This document shows, in pieces, positions 24,880 through 34,514 of a stretch of DNA of 64,000 bases (position 1 is the stretch's first letter; each line of letters opens with the position of its first letter). The position numbers and the translations under genes were made by a program. Origin of the DNA: Dastarcus helophoroides (lineage: Eukaryota > Arthropoda > Insecta > Coleoptera > Bothrideridae); the NCBI GenBank assembly GCA_028583605.1, contig CM053329.1, positions 34,248,992 to 34,312,991 of the forward strand. The letters are read 5' to 3'. The notes below the pieces were generated by a model. That model saw nothing but the letters and a program-made list of their open reading frames with translations, made no database searches and was not told the DNA's origin.

Positions 24880-26502
24880 TTACAACTGTTAAGAAGTACT
24901 ACTTTTGGTTCCTATCAAAACAAAAGGAAACTTAAGTGGAAGTCAAATAGAGTTTGGAACAAAATTCATAATTCCTGGCTGGCTTTTAAAAAATCAAATC
25001 GATCTGTCCGATCGTTTTTCTTGAAAACGCAATTATAAATTTTGTTCCAAGCTTTATCACCACACTGTATAATCTATTAAATATTTAATATCGGAACTAG
25101 TTTATCTATTTAGCATCACAAATTATAATTATCAGGTCAATATTACATACATAGATATTTAGTATTTAAATATCAAATAATTGCAAAATACTTGATTTAT
25201 TATTAGTAGAATGTATTAACAAGAAAGTAATTAAGTCTACACTTTATTTTCATGAGGTTTATATAGAATATAATATACTCATAATAACTTACGTGAAATT
25301 AGGTTGTATGAGATATAAATAGAACAGGAAATAAACAGAGGAAATTCCGCAAAGTGTGCTAGTAATTTCATAGCAATAATTCATCTATTTGCATATTTCA
25401 TATTTTAATAATTGATTTAAACTTTGTTTAACGCTGTTATTATGAATACTAAATTTTTTCCAGGCCTGGATAACAATAATCATCTTTATAATTTCAAATT
25501 TTGAATTTCCATAAAAAATTTTATCATCTATTTAACCCTCTTAGGGAATCTTTTTCAATAATTCTTTCTAAGAGTTCATGTGCAAAATTTTATGCTTCCA
25601 AATCCATTTATTTATGCCGTACACAGTACATTGTCTGTCCCAGTGTATGGATTTTTATTTGGTGGTGAGATCGTATACTGCAGGTGAAATGAATAAAATT
25701 TTATTAAGATAGGCGCACTGTATTTTATACAAACTATATATGATTGTCAATTTAATTTTTAATTGAACTATTTTATGCCTACACATATCGCATTGTTAAT
25801 TATCCGGTAGATGTATAACTTTAGACGCAAACTGCATTTACTTTCTAAATAATTAATACGCCGTGGGATAATTAAATTAGTTTGTATTTATAATAAGCGT
25901 ATGGGTTAAGAAAAAAATATGGTTACGAAGTGACTTAAATGGCTGGACTGGAGATAAAAAGAAAATTACGTTAATAAAGCGGTGATATAAGCAGGTTCAC
26001 GTAAATTAATTTAAATTCATTTAACGCATTAATAGTGGAAGCTGCTTCAGTAGTTTCCTTTTCCACTTTAAAAATGAATTCTAATTAAGAGCACATTTTT
26101 TGCATTATCTCTAAGTAAAAGCAGATATTTTATGTGTTTAAGTGATTAACAAGATAAATATTAGTGTATCCTAGCTATTACCCACCACTTAGTCTGCGGA
26201 AGTGGATGAATAATTTTACAAGGTAACGTAAAAAAACGTTCAACATTAAAGAGAGTTTTTAAATTCGGTAAATTGGAGCATCGATTTGTTTTGGTTGAGT
26301 ATTTTTTCTGGTTTTAATTAAGAACCAGATAAAATATAATAATATAAAATTTGGGTAAATATAACTAACTTAATCAGCTATGCACAGCTTTAAAGAGTAC
26401 GTGCAGATTCAGAATGATGTTTTGTTCAAATTCGTTGATACGATCATGTGTGTTAAATACATACATGGTCACATCTGCCTAGGTGCCTAGCGAGTCCCCG
26501 GA
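24880..26502. other. AT-rich intergenic sequence, nothing recognised
   Basis: No coding blocks, terminal repeats or RNA genes could be supported. Composition is strongly AT-rich but not repetitive. Confidence 0.4.
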
Positions 26503-26515
26503 CATATATTGAGTA

Positions 26516-27054
26516 TTGACAAATGACCAATCAAATGTTCTGTAATTAAACAGTTAAACTTGCTTAAAATTGAAAATATGTACAACCGCAACCATAAACT
26601 AGTTTCGGCCTTCCTTGGCCTCATCAGCATGGTAAGGTGGTTGTATACACTTCCAACTTAAAGCCGTTAGTCAGTCGTATAAGTATCCAAGAGAGTAAAC
26701 CTCCATTGGGTGACTTGTAACTGACTTTTAACTGTTTATTACGCAAACATTTTCGCTACATGCTAATTGAAGCATTCTTTTCTGCTGAGATACATATTTT
26801 CAATTTTAAGCACGTTTAACTGTTTAATTACAGAACATTTGATTGGTCATTTGTCAAAACTAGATGAAAGTAAAGTCACGCCGAGGACGTTTGTATCTAT
26901 GGATGTTGCGATGCAACCCGTGATACAAGCTTTGCCTCATCTACGTGAACTTTGCAATTGCAGTCTAGTTTTCATTAGATTCTAGTGAAATTAGATTCCA
27001 ATTGCATCGTAATAAACTTGTATATATTCGTATATATAAGGCTTATTATCTCAG
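26516..27054. mobile_element. Foldback element with hammerhead, TSD CATATATTGAGTA
   Basis: A 13-bp exact repeat CATATATTGAGTA occurs at 26503-26515 and 27055-27067 and brackets 539 bp. The left part is a foldback: 26517-26582 pairs with 26791-26856 at about 97 percent by eye, with a loop of roughly 208 bp that contains a complete hammerhead on the minus strand. The right 200 bp is outside the hairpin and shows no gene. No A-tail is visible at either end. The long target duplication suggests retrotransposition; a Penelope-like origin is inferred from the ribozyme. Confidence 0.65.
26581..26645 (-). ncRNA. Hammerhead ribozyme, canonical core
   Basis: On the minus strand: outer stem I UACAACC with GGUUGUA, an internal loop, inner stem I ACCAUG with UAUGGU (one G-U pair), CUGAUGA (26627-26621), stem II GGCC/GGCC with a 6-nt loop, GAAA (26606-26603), a short palindromic CUAG stem III, and the cut site after UU at 26597. 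Every conserved box matches the consensus without insertions. This is the type I layout with a minimal stem III seen in Penelope-like elements and retrozymes. Confidence 0.75.
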
Positions 27055-27639
27055 CATATATTGAGTAGCAAAGTTATGCCTTATCGCATTAGATGACGCT
27101 GTCAAACCATTATCTTAAGAGAGTCCTTACGACAAGGTTTTGCTTTTACGACAGATGATGTGTCGTTGCTGTCAGATCACTTATTTACATAGTCAATAGA
27201 GAAATATTACTTACTTCTTCTGGATATCAATTTAGGTGCATCTGGAATAGTTTTTCCAGATAAAACTTATCCTATTAGCGACCTCGCCTGGCAAGGGACC
27301 TCTATACCAATTTTGGTCAAAATTGCTTCTGTAATTGAACAATGGAAAGAGGGCAAACAAAAAGACAAATGCATTTTCACAGTTGTATACACTATCGCCT
27401 AAAAGTTTGGAAACAGACCAATTATTGAAGAATTTAAAAATTCTACCGAAGTAGTTAAAAAAGTAATCACTAACAATAAATATTTATTAGTCACTATGGT
27501 TGTTACTGAAAAAAATTGTAATTCTTCAGGATTATTTCTTGGAAATACTTTGTATTGTAATTGACCACTTTAAAACTTTCTTTTCCAAATGCAAAGATAG
27601 GCTGTTTACACACAACACATAGGTTTAACTGATATGGAT

Positions 27640-28290
27640 CAAAGGACATTCTGGGACAGAGAAAAAAGAACGCGTTGACAAACTGGCAAGGAAGGATTTG
27701 GGGGGACAATTCGTTGGACCAGAACCAGACTTTCCTCTGGCTAGATCAACCATAAGATCTCTACTTAACGAAGAAATTCATCGCAAACACAAAGCCCAAT
27801 GGGCATCAATAACAACATTCCGACAGACTCACGCATCTATTAGAATGCCATGTAGGGAAAGGGCAAAACTATGCCTAAAACTTTCAAGCAATAATAAGCT
27901 TATAAGCAATAATAACCTCAGGAAACTTGTAGGGATTTGAACAGGTCACTGGCGATTAAGCAAACACGTCCACAGAATGGGAATTATAAACGACTCGAGT
28001 TGTAGGGGGTGTTTAGAAGAAAATGAGAGTGTCGAGCATGTAAAGTGTCATCGCCTGGCACTAGCATCAATCAGGGGATCCACGCTGGGGGACTTCTGGC
28101 CTACTGTAGCCAGTTTGAGAGCAAGGGACATTCTTCAGTTTCTCAACAAGGTTGGGTGGCTGAAAGAATGACCAAGGACACTTCAATTACGAGGATAGCA
28201 CAATGGGCCCGGAAAGGGTGGCTTAAGTGCTGGCCTAAGCTCTAGACAACCCACCTTGAATCCAAAATCCATGGGTTTAACTATCAGTTT
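27640..28290 (+). mobile_element. RNase-H-type LINE, C-terminal fragment (family L2a)
   Basis: Encodes, in two frames, the end of an R1/I/Loa-type LINE polyprotein: a GHSGTEKKERVDKLARK-like RNase H end, FVGPEPDFPLARSTIRSLL, RKLVGI then TGHWRLSKHVHRMGI, and the zinc-binding CRGCLEENESVEHV (Cys-Cys-His arrangement) with FLNKVGWL before the stop. The final Cys of the zinc motif is preserved as VKCHRLAL. An in-frame TGA separates GI from TGHW. Upstream RT and endonuclease are absent. The 3' part (28095-28270) has a diverged antisense copy at 59470-59655. It lies inside the Tc1-like element. Confidence 0.8.
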
Positions 28291-28899
28291 TAAATTGGAT
28301 AGCATCTTAGCAGATGTACTTGAGCTATTTTACTAGGTACTTTTGATTTCCTAACCTAACTTTATGAATTACAATATTAGCGAAGACATGTAATATTAGT
28401 TTCTTGGATTGTTTTGTTTTAAAAAATTGTAAGCCATAGATACTATAAGCTTTGTACAACAAACTTCTATCTGTACTCTATACCGTAAAGGATGCAGTGA
28501 GCAGTATCTACTAAAAAACTTCGAGATTTCCTGCACAATTTCACTTTTGTCCGGAAGCGCAAGAAGAGAACAAATAAGGACCTGGAAAGGTCAGGATGAT
28601 CGAGGGTCACTTCAAAACAAGAAGACGAGTTTGTTACATTATTTTTTAAACAAAATCAACGTTTAACTGCCCTCAAATTACTGCTCCTTTAAACGAGGCG
28701 TGTGGCAATCCAGTCTGGACTATGACTATTCAGAGCCGTTCACTCTCTATTGGCTTAAGAGGACCTGTAGCTGCTAAAAAACCTAAATTAACAGCTAAAC
28801 ATAATTTTGGTAAAACGAACTGGTCCTTGGCTATCTTCAAAAATTGAAATACAAATCTTGTCCCCTGAAACCAAGAAAGATTAAAAAACACAACAAAGG

Positions 28900-28945
28900 T
28901 TGCACTAATGCATTTTGATAGCCAAGCTATCATCTTCAGAGAGAT
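28900..28945 (-). ncRNA. Degenerate hammerhead, family A
   Basis: CUGAAGA and a perfect GAUAGC/GCUAUC stem II are present, but the GAAA box reads AAAA and stem III reads AUGCAU. The loss of the conserved G should abolish cleavage. Confidence 0.5.
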
Positions 28946-28970
28946 ACTCTGAAGATACTCTCTGAAGATA

Positions 28971-29014
28971 CTCTGTGAAGATGATAGCTTGGCTTTCGAA
29001 ACGCGTTAGAGTAA
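28971..29014 (+). ncRNA. Degenerate hammerhead, family A
   Basis: The plus strand has GAAA and ACGCGUU intact, but the first box reads CUGUGAAGA (a two-base insertion) and stem II has a mismatch. It forms the mirror of the copy at 28900. Confidence 0.45.
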
Positions 29015-29803
29015 CTTTTATTGTGTTTTTTAGCTAAACATAAGGAAAATAAATCAGAATGAATTAGAAATAAAGATTGGACATCTGATGGATACAGTTC
29101 CTTGGATGGATGGGATCAAAGCTTCAGATATTTGGAGGTAACTGAAGAGTTGTTGTACTTCGCTCAAAAAACGAAAGAACCTGGGAAGTGCGTACGGTGT
29201 AGAACGTCAACATGTGGTGGCAAACTAATGGTTTATGGATGCTATAGAGGCAGCAAATCCGGGAAAATTACCAACGCAGACCGTGAATTAAATTATTAAA
29301 AAAAGAATGATAGTCAAAATATCTGCAACACAGTTAGGGTTAAATATAGTTGACTCTAATTTTTTGTTTCAGTAAGACAATGATCCAAAGAGCTTCTCCA
29401 AACGTGCAAAGGATTTGTTGAGAAAAAGAAAGACGAGAAAATGTTACAAATAGTGAACTTCCCCTCTAATCACCAGATCTGTCTCCCACAGAGTTGGTAT
29501 GGGGCAAACTATAGACAGGAATGTCAAAAATTGTTTGCCTTCCTCCAGTTCAGACAAATTGTGGAGATACCAACAACACGAATGGCAAAATCTGAGGCAT
29601 GTTAAACAAGTTTAATTTACAGAATGCACTAATATTTGGGAGCGAGTAATAAAACGCAAAAGTGGTCATTTCGATGATACGAGTGTTTGATATTTAATTA
29701 GAAATGATTAAACAAGAATTTTATATTTGATTATGCTTTATTTAATTTTTTATGTCTTTATTTAATGTTACATAGTGCTTTAAAACTTTTGAACGGTAGT
29801 GTA

Positions 29804-30426
29804 CATTAATTAGTTATGGTACTTAACGCATTTAGCATTTGATGAATTGGAACCAATCGAAAACATATCGTAATTGTCAGGAAAAAATTTCTCTCAGAAA
29901 AACAGAAAGACGCCGATTTTGTTTCAGAGAGGGATAACTTTTGATGAAAAAAAATCATAGATCGAATTTCACCGGGGGTGTCTTTTCTAAAATTGTAATG
30001 GGGGTCAAGTGATATGTTATTGAAAGGGGTTTTTGATTCTCTATACACTGGAGCTCCGTTTTTGAAATTTGATCAATTCGTTTAGAAGTTACGAAGTCTT
30101 GATTTTTCGCCAAAAATGAAATTTTTGCTTTGAATGATGATAACTCAGTGAAAAATCATCGTACAGGGTTCAAAAACCAGTCAAATTAAAGAAAAATTGA
30201 CATGTTTGCTTTAAATGCCAATAACCTAGAAAAAAAATCATCCTTCAAGCTGCAGAAATTGATCAAATTAAAGCAAATTAAAATTATCTAGAAGAGTATT
30301 GTAATGGGATCACTGGAAACATTATTGAAGCCCGTTGATATGTTTAATAGGAAACAAAAATTTCAATGCTTTTTTTTATTATTTAAAAGTACAATGATAA
30401 AAAAATACAACTTTAGATTTAGAAAC
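29804..30426. other. Intergenic sequence, nothing recognised
   Basis: Loose internal repetition of GAAATTTTTGCTTTGAATG and ATAACTCAGTGAAAAATCAT phrases around 30.07-30.25 kb, but no clear unit. No genes supported. Confidence 0.35.
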
Positions 30427-30438
30427 TGCAAGCTTAAA

Positions 30439-30602
30439 AAATTGAAATATAAAAATTATCCCTTGAAACCAAGAAAGATTAAAAAACACAACAAAGGTTG
30501 CTCTAACGCGTTTCGACAGCCAAGCTAGCATCTTCAGAGAGATACTAACTTACAATTCTTGAATTTCAATTTTTGAAGATAACCAAGAACCACCAAAATT
30601 AT
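30439..30602 (+). mobile_element. Hammerhead element family A, copy 5
   Basis: An inverted 5' part (hammerhead on the minus strand) is followed by the sense tail AATTTCAATTTTTGAAGATA to AGAACCACC. It is flanked by TGCAAGCTTAAA (30427-30438) and TGCAAGCCTAAA (30603-30614), a 12-bp duplication with one difference. Confidence 0.75.
30498..30545 (-). ncRNA. Hammerhead-like ribozyme, family A
   Basis: On the minus strand CUGAAGA, GAAA, ACGCGU and the UU cut site are intact, and stem I CUCU/AGAG is intact. Stem II has one mismatch and one G-U pair. It has the same extra U after CUGAAGA as other family members. Confidence 0.5.
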
Positions 30603-33109
30603 TGCAAGCCTAAAGCTTTAACTTTTTTTCTATTTTTCATTACAACTATTTTTGTTCAAAGACATTTTAAAAACCACCTAAAAATTGGGGAATTTTTATA
30701 CCCTTTAATTTCTATGGCTAGTGTATTATTCTTTGCTTTGTTATTTTTCATTTTACTTTATCCTGAAAACTAAACCGAAAATGATGCATTGGATTAACCG
30801 ATTAGGATATATTTTTTAGGTTTAACGCCGTCGCTTACACATTATCTTTACAATTTTATCTTTAAAATAAGAGTAGATGTTAGGGTACAAAGTTTATTAG
30901 AAACAACAATCTTTAATTTGTTATTTAGGCTAGTTTATAACAATTTTACGCGCTAAATCGTAAATTATAATGTCAAAAATATACTTTGGCACTTGTTCAG
31001 ATATTTTGGTGTAAAACAGCATTTTTCATAGTTTCTCTTTCACACTAAAGCATATATTACGTTGGGTAATAAGTAATGTCCGTTTTTTTTCTCAAATTTA
31101 GCATATTTCATTTTCACCTCTAGAATCATCAATAGGTTAATTATTGATATATTTTTCATCATTAGTTATAACCAGGGCTTTGAAGCTGGAACTGAACCGA
31201 ACACCGAAAACCGAAAAAAAACCGTTATTTTCGCCAGAACGAAACCCGGAACGAAACCGAAAAAAAAATATCGGTTTATTTCGGTTCGTCGAATTTATAT
31301 ACTTAAAACAGTTTTTACTTCATACTTAAAATTGTATTTTTTTTTAAATTTCAATTTTTTTTCTCTAAATTTTACACAATTCCATATAACTTTCATCTCT
31401 CATTTCTGATTAGATTAGATTAGATTAGAAACTCACAATTTCCACATTTTCTAGAAAATATTGACTTTATTTTAACTCAAATTAAAATTTTAGGTTTTCA
31501 CTTGAATCTTTTTTCGAAGATTCTTGACTTTTTCTAGAAATTTGAAGCTTTTATCTGGAAATTACTCTAAATATTTCTTTTTTTCTCCTAAAACTCCCAG
31601 TTTAAAATTAAAAAAAATCCTGTGTTGTATAAATAAATTAAGTAGTAGTGTATATTTCATTCAAGCTAGAAAAACTCGGTTTTCCTTACAATTTTTTTTG
31701 CAAATTTGAGTTTTTCCTGGAATTTGGTTCCAAATTTACTTCTTTCTTTAAATTTCAATTTTCTTTTTCTCATTTAATATCTCTATTTTTGAAGTTATTA
31801 GTCAAATTTTCGATTTTTCGTGAATTTTTTTCGTTCAAATTCCACTTTGATTTTAGTATTCAAATGTTTTTTCAAAATCCCAAATTTAAATTCCTGATGC
31901 CGACTTCCTAAATCTTCCAAAAATTCCAGGATATGATTTTTTCTGCAAAATTTTCGCCAAAATCTCGCAGCTTCAAATTTAACCTAGAAATTTTTAAATT
32001 TCAAGTCAAAATTTCAGCATAAAATCCAACATGATATTCCGATTTAAAACTGGGATCTTGGAATTGGGGTTGAGATTCTTACAGTAAACTTAAAATGGTG
32101 ACATGTTAAAAAATGTATAATTTAAACGTGCAATGATTTTGTTTTCGTTAAAATAATAATTTTTCATTCTGAAAAGGGTTTTTTTTCCTCAATTTTTCGA
32201 CTTAAGCCTCAAAACTGCGATTTGATTAAAGTGTAGAAGTCAAAATTGTGTGTTCTCCTAAATATTAGGTAATTGGTTTCGCTAAATTTCTGTTATGAAT
32301 TCACATGTTCGGCCCTTTTCAAGTTCGGCCCTTTGCTCCTTGAACTTTTGTGTCGAAATTTCGTTCTAAAAATATTAAGTTTAATTCACAAACTTTTTAG
32401 CTACGGCTGAAATTATTTTCTAAAATCTCGTCTTTAAAATTGAAATTCGCGTTTATTTTTTCATAAAATTTGTCGTTGATCTTAAAATTTCAATTTTTTC
32501 GTAAATAATTTAAGCTTGGAAATAATTGAAGTTGCACATTTTGGGGAATTTTTTACACTTATTTTTAAATGTTAGCAGAAGTTAGATTTCAAACGCAAAG
32601 TGCTTAATTTTAATTTAAAAAATTTATGTTTTTTTTTATTTTGAATATTACTTCAAAATCTCGAAAAAATATCCAAATTTCAAGAAAAAAGTCTTGAGGA
32701 AAAACAAACTAAATTTATGACAAACAAGTTTTCAAAATTAATCTCAAAATTTCGAAGTCCTGAAAATTTTGAGCTTTCGAACTAAAAGTCGAATATTCGA
32801 AAAATCCAAAACACTTATATTTGTCAATTTCTTATAGTCACAAGTCTCAACTCTTAATTTCGAGGACAAATGTATACCACTTAAAGAATAAAAGTCAACA
32901 TGTCAATAAAAAGGGTTAGGTGGTTGCTAGAGAAAGGCTAAATTTTGTTTAAAATCGAAATTTTAGAAAAAAAAATAATAAAGAGTACGTACAAGTTTAA
33001 ATTTAAAACTTCAGAAAAATTTTACTTTTTATGGAAATTTTGAAATTTTCAGCAACATTTCCAGAAAAAAATCGAATATTTGGATTTTACGTCAAGACTT
33101 CTAAACTAG

Positions 33110-33505
33110 TTTTTTTCAATTTATTTAACATTTCTTCGGCCCAGTTTGGCAATATTTAAATTTTATGGTTTGTTGACAATTTTCTAAACAGTTTTTGAAT
33201 TGCGACTACGTGATATTTAAATTTATTGAAAACGTCATTTCATGACAGTTCACAAATTAAGAGGTTAGTTTATTTTACATAGAATAGAAATAATCAAAAA
33301 TAGAATACCAAAAATTAGATATGGAAAAATAAAAATTTATTATTTTGATAAATCAGGAAAATATAAAAAAATACATTAAAAAGGTTGTAGCACTGAACAT
33401 CGATGTTTCGCTCTCACTTGAGCTCGTCAGCAGTGCATAACATGGAAAGGGAACAATGAGGAAGAAATACTTAAAAAAAAAAAATAAGGGTCTACCATGA
33501 AGAAT
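33110..33505 (-). mobile_element. Hammerhead element family B, TSD ACTTCTAAACTAG
   Basis: An exact 13-bp repeat ACTTCTAAACTAG (33097-33109 and 33506-33518) brackets 396 bp. Sense is the minus strand: the 5' end is ATTCTTCATGGTAGACCC, a hammerhead follows after about 70 nt, then AT-rich sequence, and the 3' end is ACTGGGCCGAAGAAATGTTA followed by AATAAATTG and seven A's. The A-tract plus long TSD is the signature of target-primed retrotransposition. A second, rearranged copy is at 61751-61892 with its own 13-bp TSD, and the 5' end sequence also appears at about 17764. Confidence 0.8.
33390..33436 (-). ncRNA. Hammerhead ribozyme, canonical core, family B
   Basis: On the minus strand: GCACUG (stem I), CUGACGA (33430-33424), stem II GCUC/GAGC closing a 6-nt loop, GAAA (33409-33406), stem III as the palindrome ACAUCGAUGU, cut after GUU at 33396, then CAGUGC (33395-33390) closing six base pairs of stem I. 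A further GUU/AAC pairing extends stem I beyond an internal loop. All conserved boxes match with no insertion, and all three stems are paired, so this is the best ribozyme candidate in the window. Confidence 0.8.
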
Positions 33506-34057
33506 ACTTCTAAACTAGGGTAAAACTTTTGAAAACTCGTTTTTTAAATAAATTGAAGTTCTTTTCTTTGAAATTGGGACTGTCCTGCAAAATCCTAATC
33601 CAAAACTTTTTATTTTATAATTTTTAGTCCTTTTTATTTTCGTTTATTTATTTAATTTGATCTTTTTAATTGACAGTTCTAGAAAACAAAGGCGAAACAG
33701 TAAAAATCAATTTTATTAGAAAAAGCGGGTTAAAGTTAAAACTTCGATAGAGAACTAACATTATGAAAGAAAAAGATCTCTCAAATGTTCGATTTTAATC
33801 GCCAAAGTTCCTATATTCTCGAAGTTTTCAACTCTAGGGTATATAATTTAAGATTTTTATGAAAATTCCAAGTTTAAATTTAAAATATGTAAACCCGATT
33901 TAGTTGTTTTATAATGTTTAGGTTTTTCTTAAAATTTGAACACAAATTGAACTCAAAATTCGAAGTTCCAGCATGAAATGGTTAAACTTGAAAAATAGAA
34001 AATATTTTCCTTCAATTTTAGGCAAGGTCAGAGTAGTTACGTGTTGTAATATTAAAT

Positions 34058-34243
34058 TCTTTAGGAGTAAAAATTGATGCAACTCCTGGCCGATTAAATC
34101 AAATTAGATTTTCTGCCTCTCGAACTGGAATATTTTATGGACAATGTTCAGAAATTTGCGGGGCAAATCATAGATTTATACCAATTGTAATTGAAAGAAT
34201 TTCTCCAAAATATTTCATTAAATGATTAAATAAAAATGTATAA
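34058..34243 (+). pseudogene. cox2: cox2 C-terminal fragment (nuclear copy)
   Basis: Reads [15 protein letters not shown], then [13 protein letters not shown], then PIVIE and a final Lys-Trp-Leu-Asn-Lys-Asn-Val before TAA. The Cys-Ser-Glu-Ile-Cys and following His are the CuA copper ligands of cytochrome oxidase subunit II. The Trp near the end is encoded by TGA, and two conserved Ser positions are AGA, so the segment follows the invertebrate mitochondrial code and could not be read correctly by cytosolic ribosomes. The N-terminal two thirds of the gene is absent. Confidence 0.93.
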
Positions 34244-34314
34244 CATTAAAAAGCTGAAAGTCAGCACTGGTCTCTTAAACCATATTTTAATAGATTAACG
34301 CCTATTTTTAATGA
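34244..34314 (+). pseudogene. trnK: Mitochondrial trnK, nuclear copy
   Basis: The acceptor stem CATTAAA/TTTAATG pairs fully. The anticodon arm is TGGT-CTCTTAA-ACCA with anticodon CTT, as in most insect mitochondria. It follows the cox2 stop directly. Confidence 0.88.
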
Positions 34315-34379
34315 AAAATTTAGTTAATACATAACATTAGTTTGTCAGACTAAAATAATTAAATAATTAATAATTTTTA
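34314..34379 (+). pseudogene. trnD: Mitochondrial trnD, nuclear copy
   Basis: The acceptor stem AAAAATT/AATTTTT pairs, and the anticodon arm TTAGT-TTGTCAG-ACTAA carries anticodon GTC (34344-34346). It follows trnK, sharing one base with its discriminator position. Confidence 0.85.
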
Positions 34380-34514
34380 ATCCCTCAAATAGCTCCTTTA
34401 AATTGATTATTTCTATTTTTTTTGTCGGAACAAAAACCGGAACTGAACCGATATAATTTTTTTGCCGGAACGAAAACCGAAAACCGGAACGAAAAAAATA
34501 GCCCTGGTTATAAC

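Larger units (their letters stand above)
28804..29031 (-). mobile_element. Hammerhead element family A, copy 4, TSD AGCTAAACATA
   Basis: The exact 11-bp repeat AGCTAAACATA (28793-28803 and 29032-29042) defines a 228-bp insertion that splits a Tc1 transposase codon stretch. Sense is the minus strand: an inverted piece with one hammerhead, a repeated ATACTCTCTGAAG spacer, a second hammerhead in sense, then the family tail to GTTCGTTTTACC. The two hammerheads face each other, so the transcript would fold into one long hairpin. Confidence 0.85.
27390..29801 (+). mobile_element. Tc1-like element, with nested LINE and hammerhead element
   Basis: The ends CACTATCGCCTAAAAGTTTG (27390) and, as complement, CACTACCGTTCAAAAGTTTT (ending at 29801) are flanked by TA (27388-27389 and 29802-29803). 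Coding remnants in order on the plus strand: a DNA-binding part near 28560-28720, GLRGPVAAKKPKLTA (about 28750-28795, interrupted there by the 228-bp hammerhead element), KLMVYGCYRGSKSGKIT (about 29225), DNDPKHKSKRAK (about 29380) and SPDLSPTELVWGKL (about 29470), the last two holding the second and third catalytic acidic regions. The gene is broken by stops, frameshifts and two insertions. Confidence 0.82.
34052..34380 (+). other. Nuclear mitochondrial insert (cox2 end, trnK, trnD)
   Basis: A continuous block of mitochondrial DNA lies inside the hAT. It runs from the C-terminal coding part of cox2 into trnK and then trnD, the ancestral insect gene order. Both sides return to hAT sequence. 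It is little decayed: the 61 cox2 codons are open under the mitochondrial code and both tRNAs keep anticodons and paired acceptor stems. Confidence 0.93.
31174..34506. mobile_element. Non-autonomous hAT element with TSD GTTATAAC
   Basis: The left end is CAGGGCTTTGAAGCTGGAAC. The right end, as complement, is CAGGGCTATTTTTTTCGTTC. Both ends lead into ACCGAAAACCG-type subterminal repeats. The 8-bp duplication GTTATAAC is exact (31166-31173 and 34507-34514). Of the 3,333 bp, most is T-rich or A-rich low-complexity filler. It also contains a 396-bp hammerhead element and a mitochondrial DNA insert, both listed. No transposase was found. Confidence 0.92.

Noticed and set aside
34244..34379. Functional nuclear tRNA genes
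   Set aside because: They are mitochondrial-type tRNAs within a mitochondrial insert and lack the nuclear Pol III box layout, so they were called as pseudogenes.
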